Source: Vitellaria paradoxa
Lineage: Eukaryota > Streptophyta > Magnoliopsida > Ericales > Sapotaceae
Reading direction: 5' to 3'
NCBI GenBank assembly: GCA_019916065.1
Contig: CM034241.1
Span: 22,459,541 to 22,523,540 of the forward strand
Length of the DNA stretch: 64,000 nt
The position numbers and the translations under genes were made by a program. Below are positions 53,147 through 64,000 of the stretch, piece after piece. The notes below the pieces were generated by a model. The model saw nothing but the letters and a program-made list of their open reading frames with translations, had not been told where the DNA came from and did not search any database. How positions within the stretch are numbered: position 1 is the stretch's first letter; every line of letters starts with the position of its first letter.

Positions 53147-53263
53147 TGATAATTCAAAATGCCAGTGCAAAATCTAATGGCTTTACAGTGTGAAAATTAA
53201 AAATGATAATTCAAAATGCCAGTGCAAAATCTAATGGCTTACAGTGTGAAAAATTAAAAATAT
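53147..53263. repeat. 58-bp tandem duplication in the SRF intron
   Basis: GATAATTCAAAATGCCAGTG starts both copies (53147 and 53205); they differ by one or two single-base indels. Confidence 0.92.
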
Positions 53264-53829
53264 GGCTTCTATGGAGATATTAACAACCACAAGCAATAAA
53301 TATAACCAAATAGCAATAATTAGATCAACACATATAAAGACAAACGATTTAGCAAGAAAATCCTAGAACTACTCTAGGTAAAACGCCGTATGTTTACTAG
53401 TGACTAACCCAAAAAGCAATCCATTAGAAAAATATCTATTACAAGTGTTTATCTCGATTATAAGATCGGCTAGATCCCCTTTAGTAAGCAAAATTTGCTA
53501 AAAAAATTGACTTTTGCACCAAAAGTTACTAGTTCGATTTATAAAAAAAAAAAAAAAAAAAAACTAACTTTTTATGCATTTGATAACAATGTCTGATATA
53601 TATATATATATATTAAACAGATTTTGCCAAATTTAGTAAAAGTTGAGCTTGTCTAAATGGTCCAAAAAATTAATACCATTGAATTTTTGAAAACATTGAG
53701 CCTACCAAAGCTCTAGACCACTTCCTTAAATCTATTCTTGTTTGTTAGATCCCACGGTACCCGGATGCCTATACAATTGCCTCCACTTATCAACTTTTTC
53801 TAGAACCCACCAAGTCTTCAAACGGCACT

Positions 53830-54510
53830 TGTTAGAATCAACAAGTGTTCGACTTTATTCAAGAACAGAACAATGAAGATATGTTGATGTTCCTCAATAA
53901 ATCCTCCAACTCTCAAAGGAGTGATCTCACAAGAATATAAACTCAAGCTTTCAATATCTCTATTGAGTATTCTCCTAATGATATCAATTTTATTTCGCTT
54001 TTTTTCCTTCACCATTCTCCCTCTTTATATAGAATAAACATATAGAGAAATCTAAATACAATTTGGTGTAGGAAAGCCAACTAGTTAGAAATCCAAGCAA
54101 TTAAGAATTAGGAATAGGAATAGGTAATCCTTCTCCTAATGTGGCTCTGAGTATTCTGTGCAAATATAATCCAAAAAGGAAACAAATCAGCATTAAAACA
54201 GAAAATAACTAAAATATTTTTTCGATGGTTCAAGCTATGATCAAACAATTATCAACTGAGCACCTAGTTGCTCCATAGTTTGAACTCCTATCAAACAATG
54301 ATTGAACATAATATCTAGATTGTTTAGGTTCAAACTACTATCAAACAGCTATCAGACTATCATCAAATGGATTTCTAGATTTTCTTCAATTTTGCTTCAA
54401 GTTAAACCGAGGAACTGAACATCAAGAAGATTCAATTCTAACTTTAATGCAAATACAAATACTTGATTTTAGAATGCAAATTGCCAAAACTATAAAATGT
54501 AAACCTAACA
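53830..54510 (-). repeat. Probable LTR in the SRF intron, minus orientation
   Basis: + strand TGTTAGAATC...AACCTAACA gives TG/CA ends. On the minus strand there is TTCTATATAAAGAGGG (TATA, near 54030) and AATAAAG (near 53855) in the order expected for U3-R-U5. No TSD is visible and adjoining sequence (53270-53829) may be part of the same element. Confidence 0.4.
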
Positions 54511-55275
54511 CAGTGTTTGGAGAAAATATCAACAAAAAACATTATACTTTTAGAATGATCCTATTTGTAAAGTGGTATTAGGCTATCTAAACAATGAACA
54601 TTAGGAATTATAGGTTTTATGAGCAAAGTGAGCCCAAATTATTTACTTCTCACAATGTGGCTATTAGATTTATGTTGTTTAAACACCACCCCCCTTCCTC
54701 TGACATGTCTGCTTGATACGTACTATCACACTCGCCCATGTCCAATTGGAGAACCCACCTTCTTCGGTGGGGATGATGGGGGGGACACCTTCAAGCTTGG
54801 AGATTTTGGTCTTTCTTTTATATGCCTATTGACATTTGGTTGCTATAATGCTCCACAGGTTCATCAACCAAATACTTGGTTCATTTGGTTATAGTGCTCC
54901 TCAATTTGCCTTCTCTTTACACTGTAAAAAGGGATGTGTATAGATTTGGGGTGGTGATGTTGGAGCTGTTGACTGGTTGGAGACCACTGGATAGGTAAAA
55001 AATGTCATAGATGACTGAACAGTTGTGTTAATTTCTTCATAGTCTCATTTTTGCTTCCTTCATTCACTGATGTTTGCTTTTGTGTCTTTCTCCTTCCATG
55101 TGGTTCTTGGGTTGTTTAGTTCAAGGGTGAGATCGGAATAGTCACTTATAAGACGGGTAACTCCTCAACTCCATGACATCGATGCCTTGACAAAAATGTT
55201 AGATCTTGCACTGAATGGCATGTATCTTGCAAAGTCCTTGCCACATTTTGCTAAATCATTGCTCTGTTTGTTCAG

Positions 55276-56160
55276 GTAATGGTCTTTCTAGATATCAAGC
55301 TAAAAATTAGATATATAAGCTTTTAGAATTTAATTCTTACAAGGGCAAAAAGTTTAGATTTTGATAGCCCATTTGTTTTAGAGCAAACTGATCTCATGTC
55401 CTGAAATTATGCAACTGTCTAAGGGAATGGTTGTCCAAAATTTTAGAATTTGACAGGTTTTGATGAGGACATTGCCAAATTATTGGGCTTTAGATTTCAT
55501 TTTATGTTTTTATGGATTATTTTTGTTGTTTTGGATTAGGGGTTTGTGTTTATGGGCTTAATCCATAGACGTTTGCCCTAGGATTTTCTTATGTATTTGC
55601 TTGGTTGAAGATTGATTGTCAGACTGACTGATTTGAGTTCTATTAATATGTGGCGTGTTGTGTTGAATTTTGAAGAGATCAAATATATATACAAGACATG
55701 CATCATATAATTTTTCTTTCATGGAGCACTTCTCTCCAAATACATAGATTCATGGGGCACCTCTCTCCATGTTTAAGACCTGTTTTAGTGGGCTACTTTT
55801 AGGCCACTTAAAATTTCTTTTGGTGCCAACTTAGGCCAACTTACAAATAAACCCTTCTAGTGTATTTATACTTGGAGCATAGATCTTTCTACAATGCATC
55901 TCCACAAGCCCTTTTAAACTTTCTAGGTGCATGATATGTTAATAACATCATACATAAATAGTTTAGTTGTAATACATAGAGCTCATAAATTATAGATTAT
56001 CCAAATATGCATTAATTTCAATAGTTTGCCTATATTCTCCCCCTTTTAATCTTTCTTCTATTTCTCTTTTGCTTAAATTTTCTTTTCTTTGCTTTCTTAA
56101 TTGTTCGGCACCAATTTGGTATTAGAGCTAAACTCCTAGAAACTCAGTAAATTTCCTAAT
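55276..56160 (+). mobile_element. LTR remnant ending in a PBS-like site
   Basis: TGGTATTAGAGC at 56117-56128 resembles the initiator-Met PBS (one mismatch). The upstream 500 bp (from about 55640) has LTR-like features: TATTTATACTTGG near 55870 and a T/C-rich end. No partner LTR or gag follows. 55276-55640 has nothing recognisable. Confidence 0.4.
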
Positions 56161-57409
56161 CCAAAAGCCCTTTACTGGTCAACCCATAAAAAGTCCTAAA
56201 GAGTAGCAAGTAAGACCATCCTCTGGCATTAGACATCATTATTGTCAAAAACACTGTTCCAGTGTAAGCCCAAGTAGTCCATGACATTGATGATTACTTC
56301 AAACCACCCTTGCCCACTACCAGACATTTCAGTCTCATCTCCAACCATCCAATAACCCCAAACGACCCCAATGACAGTCTTGGCCCCCTAGACCGGCCAT
56401 CCTCATTCCCGATGACTTTAACCAACCAACGGAGGACCTTAAACCCACCAAAACAAATGCTCCATTGCAAACACTCCCTAGACCAACAACTAGCCACGCT
56501 TCAATTAACAATGACTTTGACCTTTCATTTCAGTATCCTATGTGCCCTAAATTTAGTTCCAAATCTAGAATGGGAATAACTGTATGCCAGCAATGGAATA
56601 TTTTGTTCCAATAGTGGACTATCACATCCAATCTGGGATATCATATTCTAATTTTCAAAATCGACATATAGATATCCTATCCGAAAATAGGGATATCCTA
56701 TTCGTGGACAAGAATATCTTATCTTAAATCTTCGGGACACTTCCAAACACTCCAAGACATTTTAGGACACCTCTTGGACCTACTTTTCGATGAATTAGTG
56801 TTTTTTTTTCTTTTTTTTCTCTTTGGTAAATACATATCATTTACAATAGCTTCTTTTTTGTCAATGTTGTGCCTCGTACTAGCCCATATTTCTCTCACTT
56901 GCACCAAATTTTCAGCCACGGTTATGTTCGTACAACCATCCTATAAACCCTATTGACTCTCTTAGCCCTTTATTTAAAAATGCTTTGTCCCCAATTTTTA
57001 ATTGAATGACTAGCATTGGCTTCTACTTTGATATTTTAAATATTAGTATTTGTAGTTTGGATTTTGGCAATCTCCCCCCCCCCAAAAAAAGAAATAAATT
57101 TAAATAAATAATTAAATAAATCAAAAATAAAAATAAAAAATCATATTCTTGAGTATTATGATTGTTCTCTTGCATGGTTTGTTCAATGACTTCAATTTTG
57201 TAAGTGGAGTGAGTGTTACATGCATTTGCGTATTACTTGTCTTCTCACCTCTAGTATGGGTAATAATAAGGATACCCAAGAGATGCTCAACTAGCCTAGC
57301 TTCTTTACAAAAAAAAAAAAAAAAAATGCAATCTTTCTTCTGGGAATGGAATGGAGGGGCAATGGCTTCATCTCACCATTCCAAGCTCCCACTTGTACTA
57401 TTACAAACT
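56161..57409. other. Unclassified, with short ATATCC repeats
   Basis: 56161-56580 is C/A-rich without family match. 56630-56740 repeats G(A/G)ATATC(C/A)TAT(T/C)C about four times at 15-35 bp spacing. 57070-57130 is A-rich after a C10 tract; 57308-57327 is an A19 run preceded by AACTAGCCTAGCTTC. Confidence 0.4.
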
Positions 57410-57453
57410 ATTATCTGAAGAATTACTTACCAAAAAAAAAATTATCTGAAGAA
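57410..57453 (+). mobile_element. 18-bp LINE-tail micro-insertion with 13-bp TSD
   Basis: ATTATCTGAAGAA at 57410-57422 and 57441-57453 flanks TTACTTACC plus A9. The insert is just the LINE 3'-terminal words and the A tail. Confidence 0.75.
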
Positions 57454-59622
57454 TCTGAATCCCACTACTTTGTTGGTAAAGACCTCTTTCCTAGCCTTGG
57501 AAGAAGAGGGCCTTGTTTGGGTAAGAGGAGATCACCCAATACCAAGTTTGCCTCTACGACTATACTACTACTATTACCAAAGTCCATGCTTCTTTGCTTG
57601 AGAACCCCTATTCTGTAGGTTGGTAGGCTTTGCACCTTATGTGCCCTCCTCAAATCTGGTTTGGCCAAATCTCCATCAAACCCACTTATCTCAGGTCTGC
57701 TAGGTATATATATATATATATATTATAGTTAATGGAACTGTATATATATGTGTTGATGGGTGTATTTTTGTTGTTACAGAGTTGGGATGTGTGTGCGATG
57801 ATTAGGGTTTTTCTAAGTGGATTGAGGAGTTCCAAAGAAACTAGGTTTGTTGGTTTCTGAATTCTTATTGCTTATTCTTTGTAAATATCATTTATGAGTA
57901 TTTTCTTTCTTGCATATTGTCAATGAGAAGTGATGCCCAGTTTTGTTTTGGGGTTTCTGTCATTATATGCCTACCTCTGACAGGCGAAAATTGTTAGGGT
58001 TTCTGATATTTGCCTACAACTCATTGATCTTGTTTCAATTTCTAGTTCCTTCAGATTTAATTGGTAAATCTGATCGGGTTCATTGATTTTCTTTTTTCCT
58101 TCTTTTTTTTTTATTTTTTGTTTTGCTTGTGTTTTTGTTTACCAATTTTTATTAAATGTTTTAAAGCTTGTGCAAAATACATGCAAAAGCTTTATAGAAA
58201 CATTTCAAAAAGGAACTATAGTGCATGTAACTACCACTAATATCTGTTTCTTGCACAGGCAGTATGATTAATGCCCAGAGTGTGGTTCAACATATGATTC
58301 CAAGTTAATTTAGTTTGTCTTTTGTTTGGAGATTTTTGCTAAAGGAGAATATTATTGTGTTATATACATATATATTGTGGGAAAAGGGGTGTTTGTATGA
58401 TATTTAAGTTGTGTATAAAACAACATGGTGGACTATTTTGTTAGATGCCCATTTTGATTAGGTGCTTTGGTTTTGTTGGTTAAGGTTGTAGCGGTCCAAG
58501 GTCTTCTTTTGTAGGGTTCTTTTAGGGTTTTGGTTGAAGGGTGATTAACATGTTCATTCTTGCTCCATTGCCCCTTCTAATTGGCCTATGCTTGATGATG
58601 TTCTTTCACGTGCTAGGATACTTGTTAGACCAGGTATCAAAATAATGCCATTTTAATGTTTATGTGTGGCCTGTAAATTAAGACTTGGTTCCTTGAAGTT
58701 GTCATTTAAGAGATTGATCATTTTTTTCTTTTCGTTTCTCTTCAATTTCAGGCTGATTTTGCTTTTGGTTCACTAGTGCTTGTTTATATGTATTTGTCAT
58801 ATGAATTAAGATATAGGGAAAGGGGAGTGAGCTTTCCTACTTAGCAGTTGAGGTGCAATGGGGGGCATGTATTGAATTCACTTTCACACTTGTGACTTAT
58901 TCAATTGCGCCCTAACTCTACAGACTTCTGCATGCAAAAATTGATGCTGCTATTTTACCATAGCTTTTAGTCATATTCTCTAAATGAACTTTCTGTTTAC
59001 ATTATAAATATCTTGCACCTTTGACATTAGATATCAATTAGATTGGACTTCTTTTCCTATGTAACTGGGACTTCTTTTCCTATGTAATTGGGTTCTATGG
59101 CGCAAGGCTTTTATGAATTTTTGCTATAACATGTATTGACCTCCAATGGATGTGATTAGCAACTCAATGTTCATGTGTATTTAGGTGCTCTAATTTCCTA
59201 CAAGGTTTCTCCTAGTTGTGCTATAGTCTTTTAAGAATATAGTCGCCTCATCTGTGTTTGATGGTGCTTCACTTCTTGTGTTGTGTAGTGCTTGTGATGC
59301 CTTTGAGAATTTGCCGGTTGCTGTTTGTACTTTTGTGAATAAGTTTGAATGGTGGTGGTTGCTACTGTGTCTTGGTTTACTTTGTTTGTTAATTAAGGCT
59401 CTCGAGTTGTGTTTATACCAGTTTGGTGATAGTGTGCCTGTGGACTGATGTGGTGTCTTGCATTTGTTAAAAGGGGATTTCTATGTTTTGTATGGGGGAG
59501 TGCTATTTCTTGCCTGGTGGTGGGATTGAAATGGTATAGGTCTTAGATGCATTGTTGATTGTATCTAATTGCTGAACATGGAGCTGCTATGATCGAGTGG
59601 CTGCCGTGTATGATTAAGTGTT
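57454..59622. other. AT-rich region passing into T/G-rich LINE 3' UTR
   Basis: 57454-58440 contains a (TA)n run at 57702-57722 and no gene. From about 58440, and strongly from 59240, the sequence shows the T/G bias of the LINE tails; it continues after the solo LTR at 61165. Confidence 0.5.
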
Positions 59623-61164
59623 TGTGATGATCTAGAATTTTAATTCTTGCTTTAGTTATTTTTTATTTTTTAAATTCGATAATAAGAAATTCTATTAATT
59701 TAAATTTTGAACACATTAACCTAAATGTCGATTTTATTGCTGACCCAAAGACTGTGAGGATGCTTTTGATATTTGAATATTTTTTTAATTACAAATTCAT
59801 AGCTTTACATAAAAAAAAATCCGAAATAAGTATTAATTAAATAAGTATTAATATATATGACATGAAGCATTAGAAAACAAAAGCTAAAGTCGCCCATTAT
59901 ATAAGAATAATATAACTTAAGGCGGATCTGGGTCAATGGGTACGTGGAGTTGGAAGTCTAGTTTGATTCGGATTCTAATCCTTTTTCCTATAGGATTCTT
60001 CCTAACTAACAGCTAGTCTAGGTATACATGTCTATATATATAGCATGGGTTCTCGGCAGTAAAGAAAAGGAGTTTGGAGAAAAAGAAAAAGAAAAGAAAA
60101 AGTGGCGGTAGCTTGACTAGTGGCAATGCATTAGTCTAGAGAGTCTGCTTGCCAAAGCATTGTTTCTCGTTTTTATGTAGATTTGAAATAGGGGTAGAGT
60201 TGAATAAAATAAATTTGTTAAGGTGTGGTTTAATTTTGTTGAATCTTTGTAATTATTTGGTTTATTATTACATGATAAATTATGTAATTGTGGCTGTCTT
60301 GTGGATTCGAAAAGTATGTATAAGTTGATTTTGATTTTGAGGAATTAAAATTTAGTACAAAAAAATTAATTTTTAAAATTTGTGTTTTACTATGGAGTTG
60401 AATAAATAATAATTATTTATTCATTGATTTTATGATTTTAGTTCTGGGTTGAGAGAGGTATCGGGATAAATAGTTGGGGCTAAAAGCTCTGCTGGTGAAA
60501 GACCAGGAATCTACGCAGAGTTGGATATCGTGTCCAGTAGGCTAGTAACCTACGAAGCATTGATGAGTTGCTATTTTTGGTATCCTATGGCTGAGCATAG
60601 GATTGACCAGGTAGTGGTACCTAACCCGATAATTAAGAATATGATTTTGTTAAAATAATTTATTTTATTTTACTTCGTGTTCAAAATATTTAAATTTAAA
60701 TTTAAATATTTTGATATATGATGTATTGTTGACATGACACGTTAGAAATTTATGCTAGGCCACCCGTGCATGATTTATTTAATTTTTATTTTTCTCCAAG
60801 CACCAGTTGATGACTATTTTAATATACATTAGTATATTGTGCTATGCCTCTATAGCTTCAGAGCAAGTGTGAGTGTTGCACCAGACGTAGTCATGATGGG
60901 GACCGCCTTAGGTAGAGTAGATATTTTGCGTAGTTCGTAGAGGAGAACTGCACAATTTTCAGTTTATTTTTTTTTCTTTGATTGAATTTGATTATTGTGT
61001 AAGTCTCAGTTTGGGAAGACTAGAGATGGATTTTTTATCTAAGTTGGAGGTAGTTAGTTTGTTATTATTAAATATAATTGGCTCTAATTGTTTTGGATTG
61101 ATGGTTTGGTGATTTATGGTATCTATTCATGCTCCCGAGTTTGTGGAAAATTCGAGGCGTGACA
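59623..61164 (+). mobile_element. Ty3/gypsy solo LTR, 1.54 kb
   Basis: TGTGATGATCTAGAATTTTAA...TTCGAGGCGTGACA, flanked by GTGTT at 59618-59622 and 61165-61169. These termini resemble LTRs of plant gypsy chromoviruses. TCTATATATATAGC near 60030 is a TATA candidate. The interrupted T/G-rich sequence is continuous across it. No internal coding DNA remains. Confidence 0.9.
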
Positions 61165-61679
61165 GTGTTGCTATTTGATAAGTTTGAGCACCTCTCTTGC
61201 TTTCTCAGATATTCTGATGCTTGTATGTTGATGGTTTGTACGTCACATTTCCGGTGGATTTGTTATGCTGAATTGCTGCATTCAATACTGATGCGGAGTT
61301 CGGTTTGGTTTGGCTGCCTAGTGGGGTGCTGCTTGTACTGGTGCCTATGCTGCTTGGTTGCTATTGTAGGGATCTTAGATGGCATGCTACCTTCATTCAT
61401 GGTCTCTTGGTGCTTCATATTGGCTGTGGCAGGTCTTCTGATATGCCTAGTTCCAATTGCATGGAATCAGTGTGTTGATCGTTTATATTGATTATGAGTT
61501 GGAGTTTTCTTGTGCTTGTTTGCCATGTTTTGGCAGTGTCTAATTTGGTTTGGGTTTACTAGCATTCCTTGGGGCCTATTAGGTGCCTAATCATTTTTTT
61601 TTAAAGGGGTATGCCCCTTTGTGGAGTAAGTACATTATTTCTTTTTCGATAAATTTCATTTACCTTTCAAAAAAAAAAA
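61165..61679 (+). mobile_element. T/G-rich LINE 3' end with poly-A
   Basis: Continues 59240-59622 and ends TTTCATTTACCTTTC plus A10 (61669-61678). The GGGGTATGCC word before the end also occurs at 43844-43854. Confidence 0.65.
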
Positions 61680-61696
61680 GTTTTTTTTTTTTTAAG

Positions 61697-63273
61697 ATTT
61701 TGTGTGGTTTTAATGATGAAATCTTGTGTTATTGTTAGTTGTTTGCAATGAATTGTATTGTGATGTTATCTGATTGAGTATGCAATCGTATTGATTACAC
61801 TTGCAAAGTGTAATTACAAACTCCATATTTTGACCTTTATTCATGCATTTAAGTAATTAATTTAAGAGTTTTGTTATTTTATCACTTATGGATTTTATTT
61901 TCTAAATTGCAAGAAAAAAGGCGAAATAATCATAAGTAGCAGTAATGAAAGTGATGTGGACGATGGAGAGGACACTGTGGTCCAAACACCCCACGTGTGG
62001 TCTAGACCAGGTCAAAGGTTAAGGTGGAAGACGGAAGTAGAACTTAGAAGAAAAGGGTTCTGTGGTCCGGACACCCCGTCGGGTGGTCTGAACCCAGTGG
62101 GCTTCGCTGCGCAAGTTTTTCAGCTCTTTTTAGAGTTTTTGTTTATGATTATAAATACCATCTTTTGTGTAGCCGTATTAGCAACTTCTATCCTATTTTC
62201 TTTCAGAATTTTAGAGTTTTTAGAGTGTTTTGATGTGTGAAAATGCTTTTAAAGTTTGGCGGAGCCTTGTAGGAATTGTTACAGCTTTTCGTTGTTTATC
62301 ATTATGCATGGATCAGATTTCAAAGTACGTCGTTTTTGTTTATTGATTCAATAATATTATCTTTTTGATACATTGTTAGTTTATTGATTCGTTGTGATTT
62401 GTTTGCTAATATGTATCTGAATCATGATAGTGTAAACCCTTATTTCTTGATTCAATGAATCAAGGAAGGGTGGGTTATTACGAACAATGGGATGTGCGTA
62501 GACCCTTCGTATGGTTTGCGAAAACTCATGCATAGGGATCTACATCTTTCAAATCTGATTTCTTTTGTTTCAAAACTTTTGAAAACAAAATCTTTGACTA
62601 TATTCTCTGTAATCACTCGTAAGGGTTTCGATTAAAACTTGGTATTAATATTTTTGAACAAAACAAATTTGGATTTGAACCCAAGTAATATCACAGAATA
62701 TTTTTCCGGTTTTATAATCCTAAACAGAGTATAAAACTGAGTTTAGGGAAATAATGAACTTTAACAAAGATATCTTTTCAATTATTTGTTCCTTTACATG
62801 AACCTTTAGGTTGTAATTGTGTGCACATCCCTTTGTGAAGTGATTAACTCATTTGGAGTTGAAAGTTGAATCAAGAATCATATTTGATAGTGTTATTGTT
62901 AGTTTGAACTAATTCCTTAGTTGATTAATTGGTTGCTTGAAATTTTAAACTTGTTTATTTTGCGCAATTCATGCTTTGGTTGAATTTTCTTATATTAATC
63001 ATTATTCTTATTAAACAAAAAATTATCTTTGAATTTCATTAAATAGTTGTTAGTGTGGTATTTATTTTATCTCATTTTCTAAAAACCCTAGAAATTTAGC
63101 ATTCATCAAACCCCAAAATTTCATTGAACTTATAATTGCTTAATCTTATTGCAACCTAGAAACTAAACGTAGGTTTCCTGTGGATCGACCTCAGTCTCAC
63201 CGAGTTAAGACTACACCGCACACTCTTGCAGCTTGAGGGTTAGTTTAGACGCCACTATTTAGACGCGGTCATG
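61697..63273 (+). repeat. Tat/Athila-like gypsy LTR (solo or fragment)
   Basis: The 3' part has GTGGATCGACCTCAGTCTCA, CGAGTTAAGACTAC and CTTGCAGCTTGAGGG, a signature of the 3' ends of Tat/Athila-group LTRs. A TATA box (TTATAAATACC) lies near 62150. Candidate ends are TGTGTGGTTTT (61697) and GCGGTCA (63273). No TSD or PBS was found. Two imperfect 40-bp repeats lie in the promoter part (61976-62015 and 62059-62098). Confidence 0.55.
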
Positions 63274-63878
63274 TATGCTTGTTCATGCTGGTAGCAGACT
63301 GCCTTCGATGCATTTTCTGGATGCTGAATGTGAATGTGGCTTTGATCTTATCATTTGTGATTGTGTTATAATGGAGATAGTGGTTAATTAGCTTAATATT
63401 GGACTAGTTTTGATTTGCTTTTACATGTGGATCTGCTGGTTTAAACCGTAGCTGTTTGCTGCATTCTGAGATTATAGATTGCTTGCCGATGCCCAGTTGG
63501 ACTTAATTGTTGTGTTATAATGCATAGCATACTATAGCATTGACTATATAATTTCTATGATGTCTACAATTACATCTTTATATTCTATGCTTTATTCTTT
63601 TACATCTATTTTTTTTTTATTCTCCTCTGTTTTTCTTTTGTTGTGTTTAAAACTTAAATGTTCAATATCTAGTTGAATAATGGAGAGACCCACCAAAAGT
63701 AAAAAGGACATGTATCCTTGGAAATGGATCTTTTTAATGGCACAAACTGAATATTAAGATAAAAAATGTGGACTTATCAGGTAATGAAAAAATATTATCA
63801 TAGCAGATATCTTGATTATAGCGGAAACTATGGACCTTTACATATTAGTTCTGACAGTAAGTTTTCTTCTGATTCCAG
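63274..63878. other. T/G-rich LINE-like piece then intron-like sequence
   Basis: 63274-63500 has the T/G-rich words of the LINE tails. 63500-63878 is AT-rich, ending in TTTTCTTCTGATTCCAG, a good 3' splice site for the villin exon. Confidence 0.5.
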
Positions 63879-64000
63879 CATTGAAAAGGGGCAAGCACAA
63901 CCTGTAAGGTTGATGCCTTGACCTAGAGAGTGCTAGACACAAATAAATGTGCCCTAGATTGTGGCTTAGAAGTTTTTACGTGGATGAAGGGGAGAAATGG
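63879..64000 (+). pseudogene. VLN: Villin exon (G3 region), runs off window
   Basis: After TTCCAG: IEKGQAQPV, then a shift and stop, then RVLDTNKCALDCGLEVFTWM, KGRN to the edge. Plant villins have L(T)REMLDTNKCYILDCG.EVFVWMGRNT in the third gelsolin repeat. It is an upstream part of the protein compared with the 13077-13373 fragment, yet lies 50 kb downstream on the same strand, so they are separate copies or rearranged. At least one frameshift. Confidence 0.78.

Larger units (their letters stand above)
51786..55275 (+). pseudogene. SRF: STRUBBELIG-family (SRF) LRR receptor kinase pseudogene
   Basis: Kinase exons in order, with introns. A (to 51955): [40 protein letters not shown] before GT. 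B (52534-52796): MVAIKNDNAVLSMQEEDNFL, HPNIITLRGYCAKHG, YDYIGNG, RVALGTAS. C (52871-53003): YLHEVCMPFVVHWN, a shift, KSANILLDE, HLSDCGLAALTTNTERQ. D (54859-54994): [34 protein letters not shown] (55120-55275): SRVRSE, stop, [23 protein letters not shown] kinases are atypical (DCG rather than DFG), and that is seen here. The extracellular LRRs and transmembrane segment are absent. Frameshifts, a stop and a large insertion between C and D disable it. Confidence 0.9.

Overview
The window is plant nuclear DNA, most likely from a dicot. It is AT-rich and almost wholly made of transposable elements and gene debris. The evidence is Ty1/copia and Ty3/gypsy retrotransposons primed by initiator-Met tRNA, plant L1-type and RTE-type LINEs, tRNA-derived SINEs, and intron-containing fragments of typical plant genes. 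I see no intact cellular gene. The only long undamaged reading frame is a retrotransposon gag ORF at 18125-19309 (-).

Layout. 1-8.6 kb: a decayed gypsy integrase piece (-), a DNA polymerase epsilon catalytic-subunit (POL2A-like) exon fragment (+), an LTR, and an L1 LINE tail (+) split by a complete but dead copia element (2332-7519, -, TSD GACAT). 8.7-15.5 kb: DNAJC8-like and villin exon fragments (+), LINE tails (-), and an L1 LINE (13512-15538, -) with a 16-bp TSD. 15.7-22 kb: an RTE LINE (-, 13-bp TSD) split by a gag-only LTR retrotransposon (17270-20513, -). 22-26 kb: LINE debris, a second gypsy-IN/POL2A block and a copia 3' end. 25.7-45.8 kb: a diverged tandem-repeat territory of about 220-bp units with a superimposed 500-bp duplication. 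It is broken by a T/G-rich LINE 3' tail (26.6-30.1), a second copia element (32847-38311, +, TSD ATGGT) carrying a SINE in its 3' LTR, a LINE with a 2.5-kb T/G-rich 3' UTR (40.1-43.9) and a 55-bp minisatellite. 45.8-55.3 kb: the third gypsy-IN/POL2A block, LINE pieces, a SINE split by a solo LTR, a second DNAJC8-like exon, and a STRUBBELIG-family receptor-kinase (SRF) pseudogene (+). 55.3-64 kb: LTR remnants, a 1.54-kb gypsy solo LTR (TSD GTGTT), a Tat/Athila-like LTR, T/G-rich LINE tails, and another villin exon running off the right edge.

The most notable pattern is that at least four unrelated genes (POL2A x3, DNAJC8 x2, villin x2, SRF x1) appear as partial, intron-containing fragments, all on the + strand, while most LTR and LINE coding sequence around them is on either strand. 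This suggests DNA-level gene-fragment capture and reduplication (Helitron- or Pack-TIR-like) or repeated segmental duplication of a decayed locus. I could not find the capturing element's ends. The relative order of many insertions can be read directly from target-site duplications and split reading frames. All names below come from motif recognition by eye; no database search was run.
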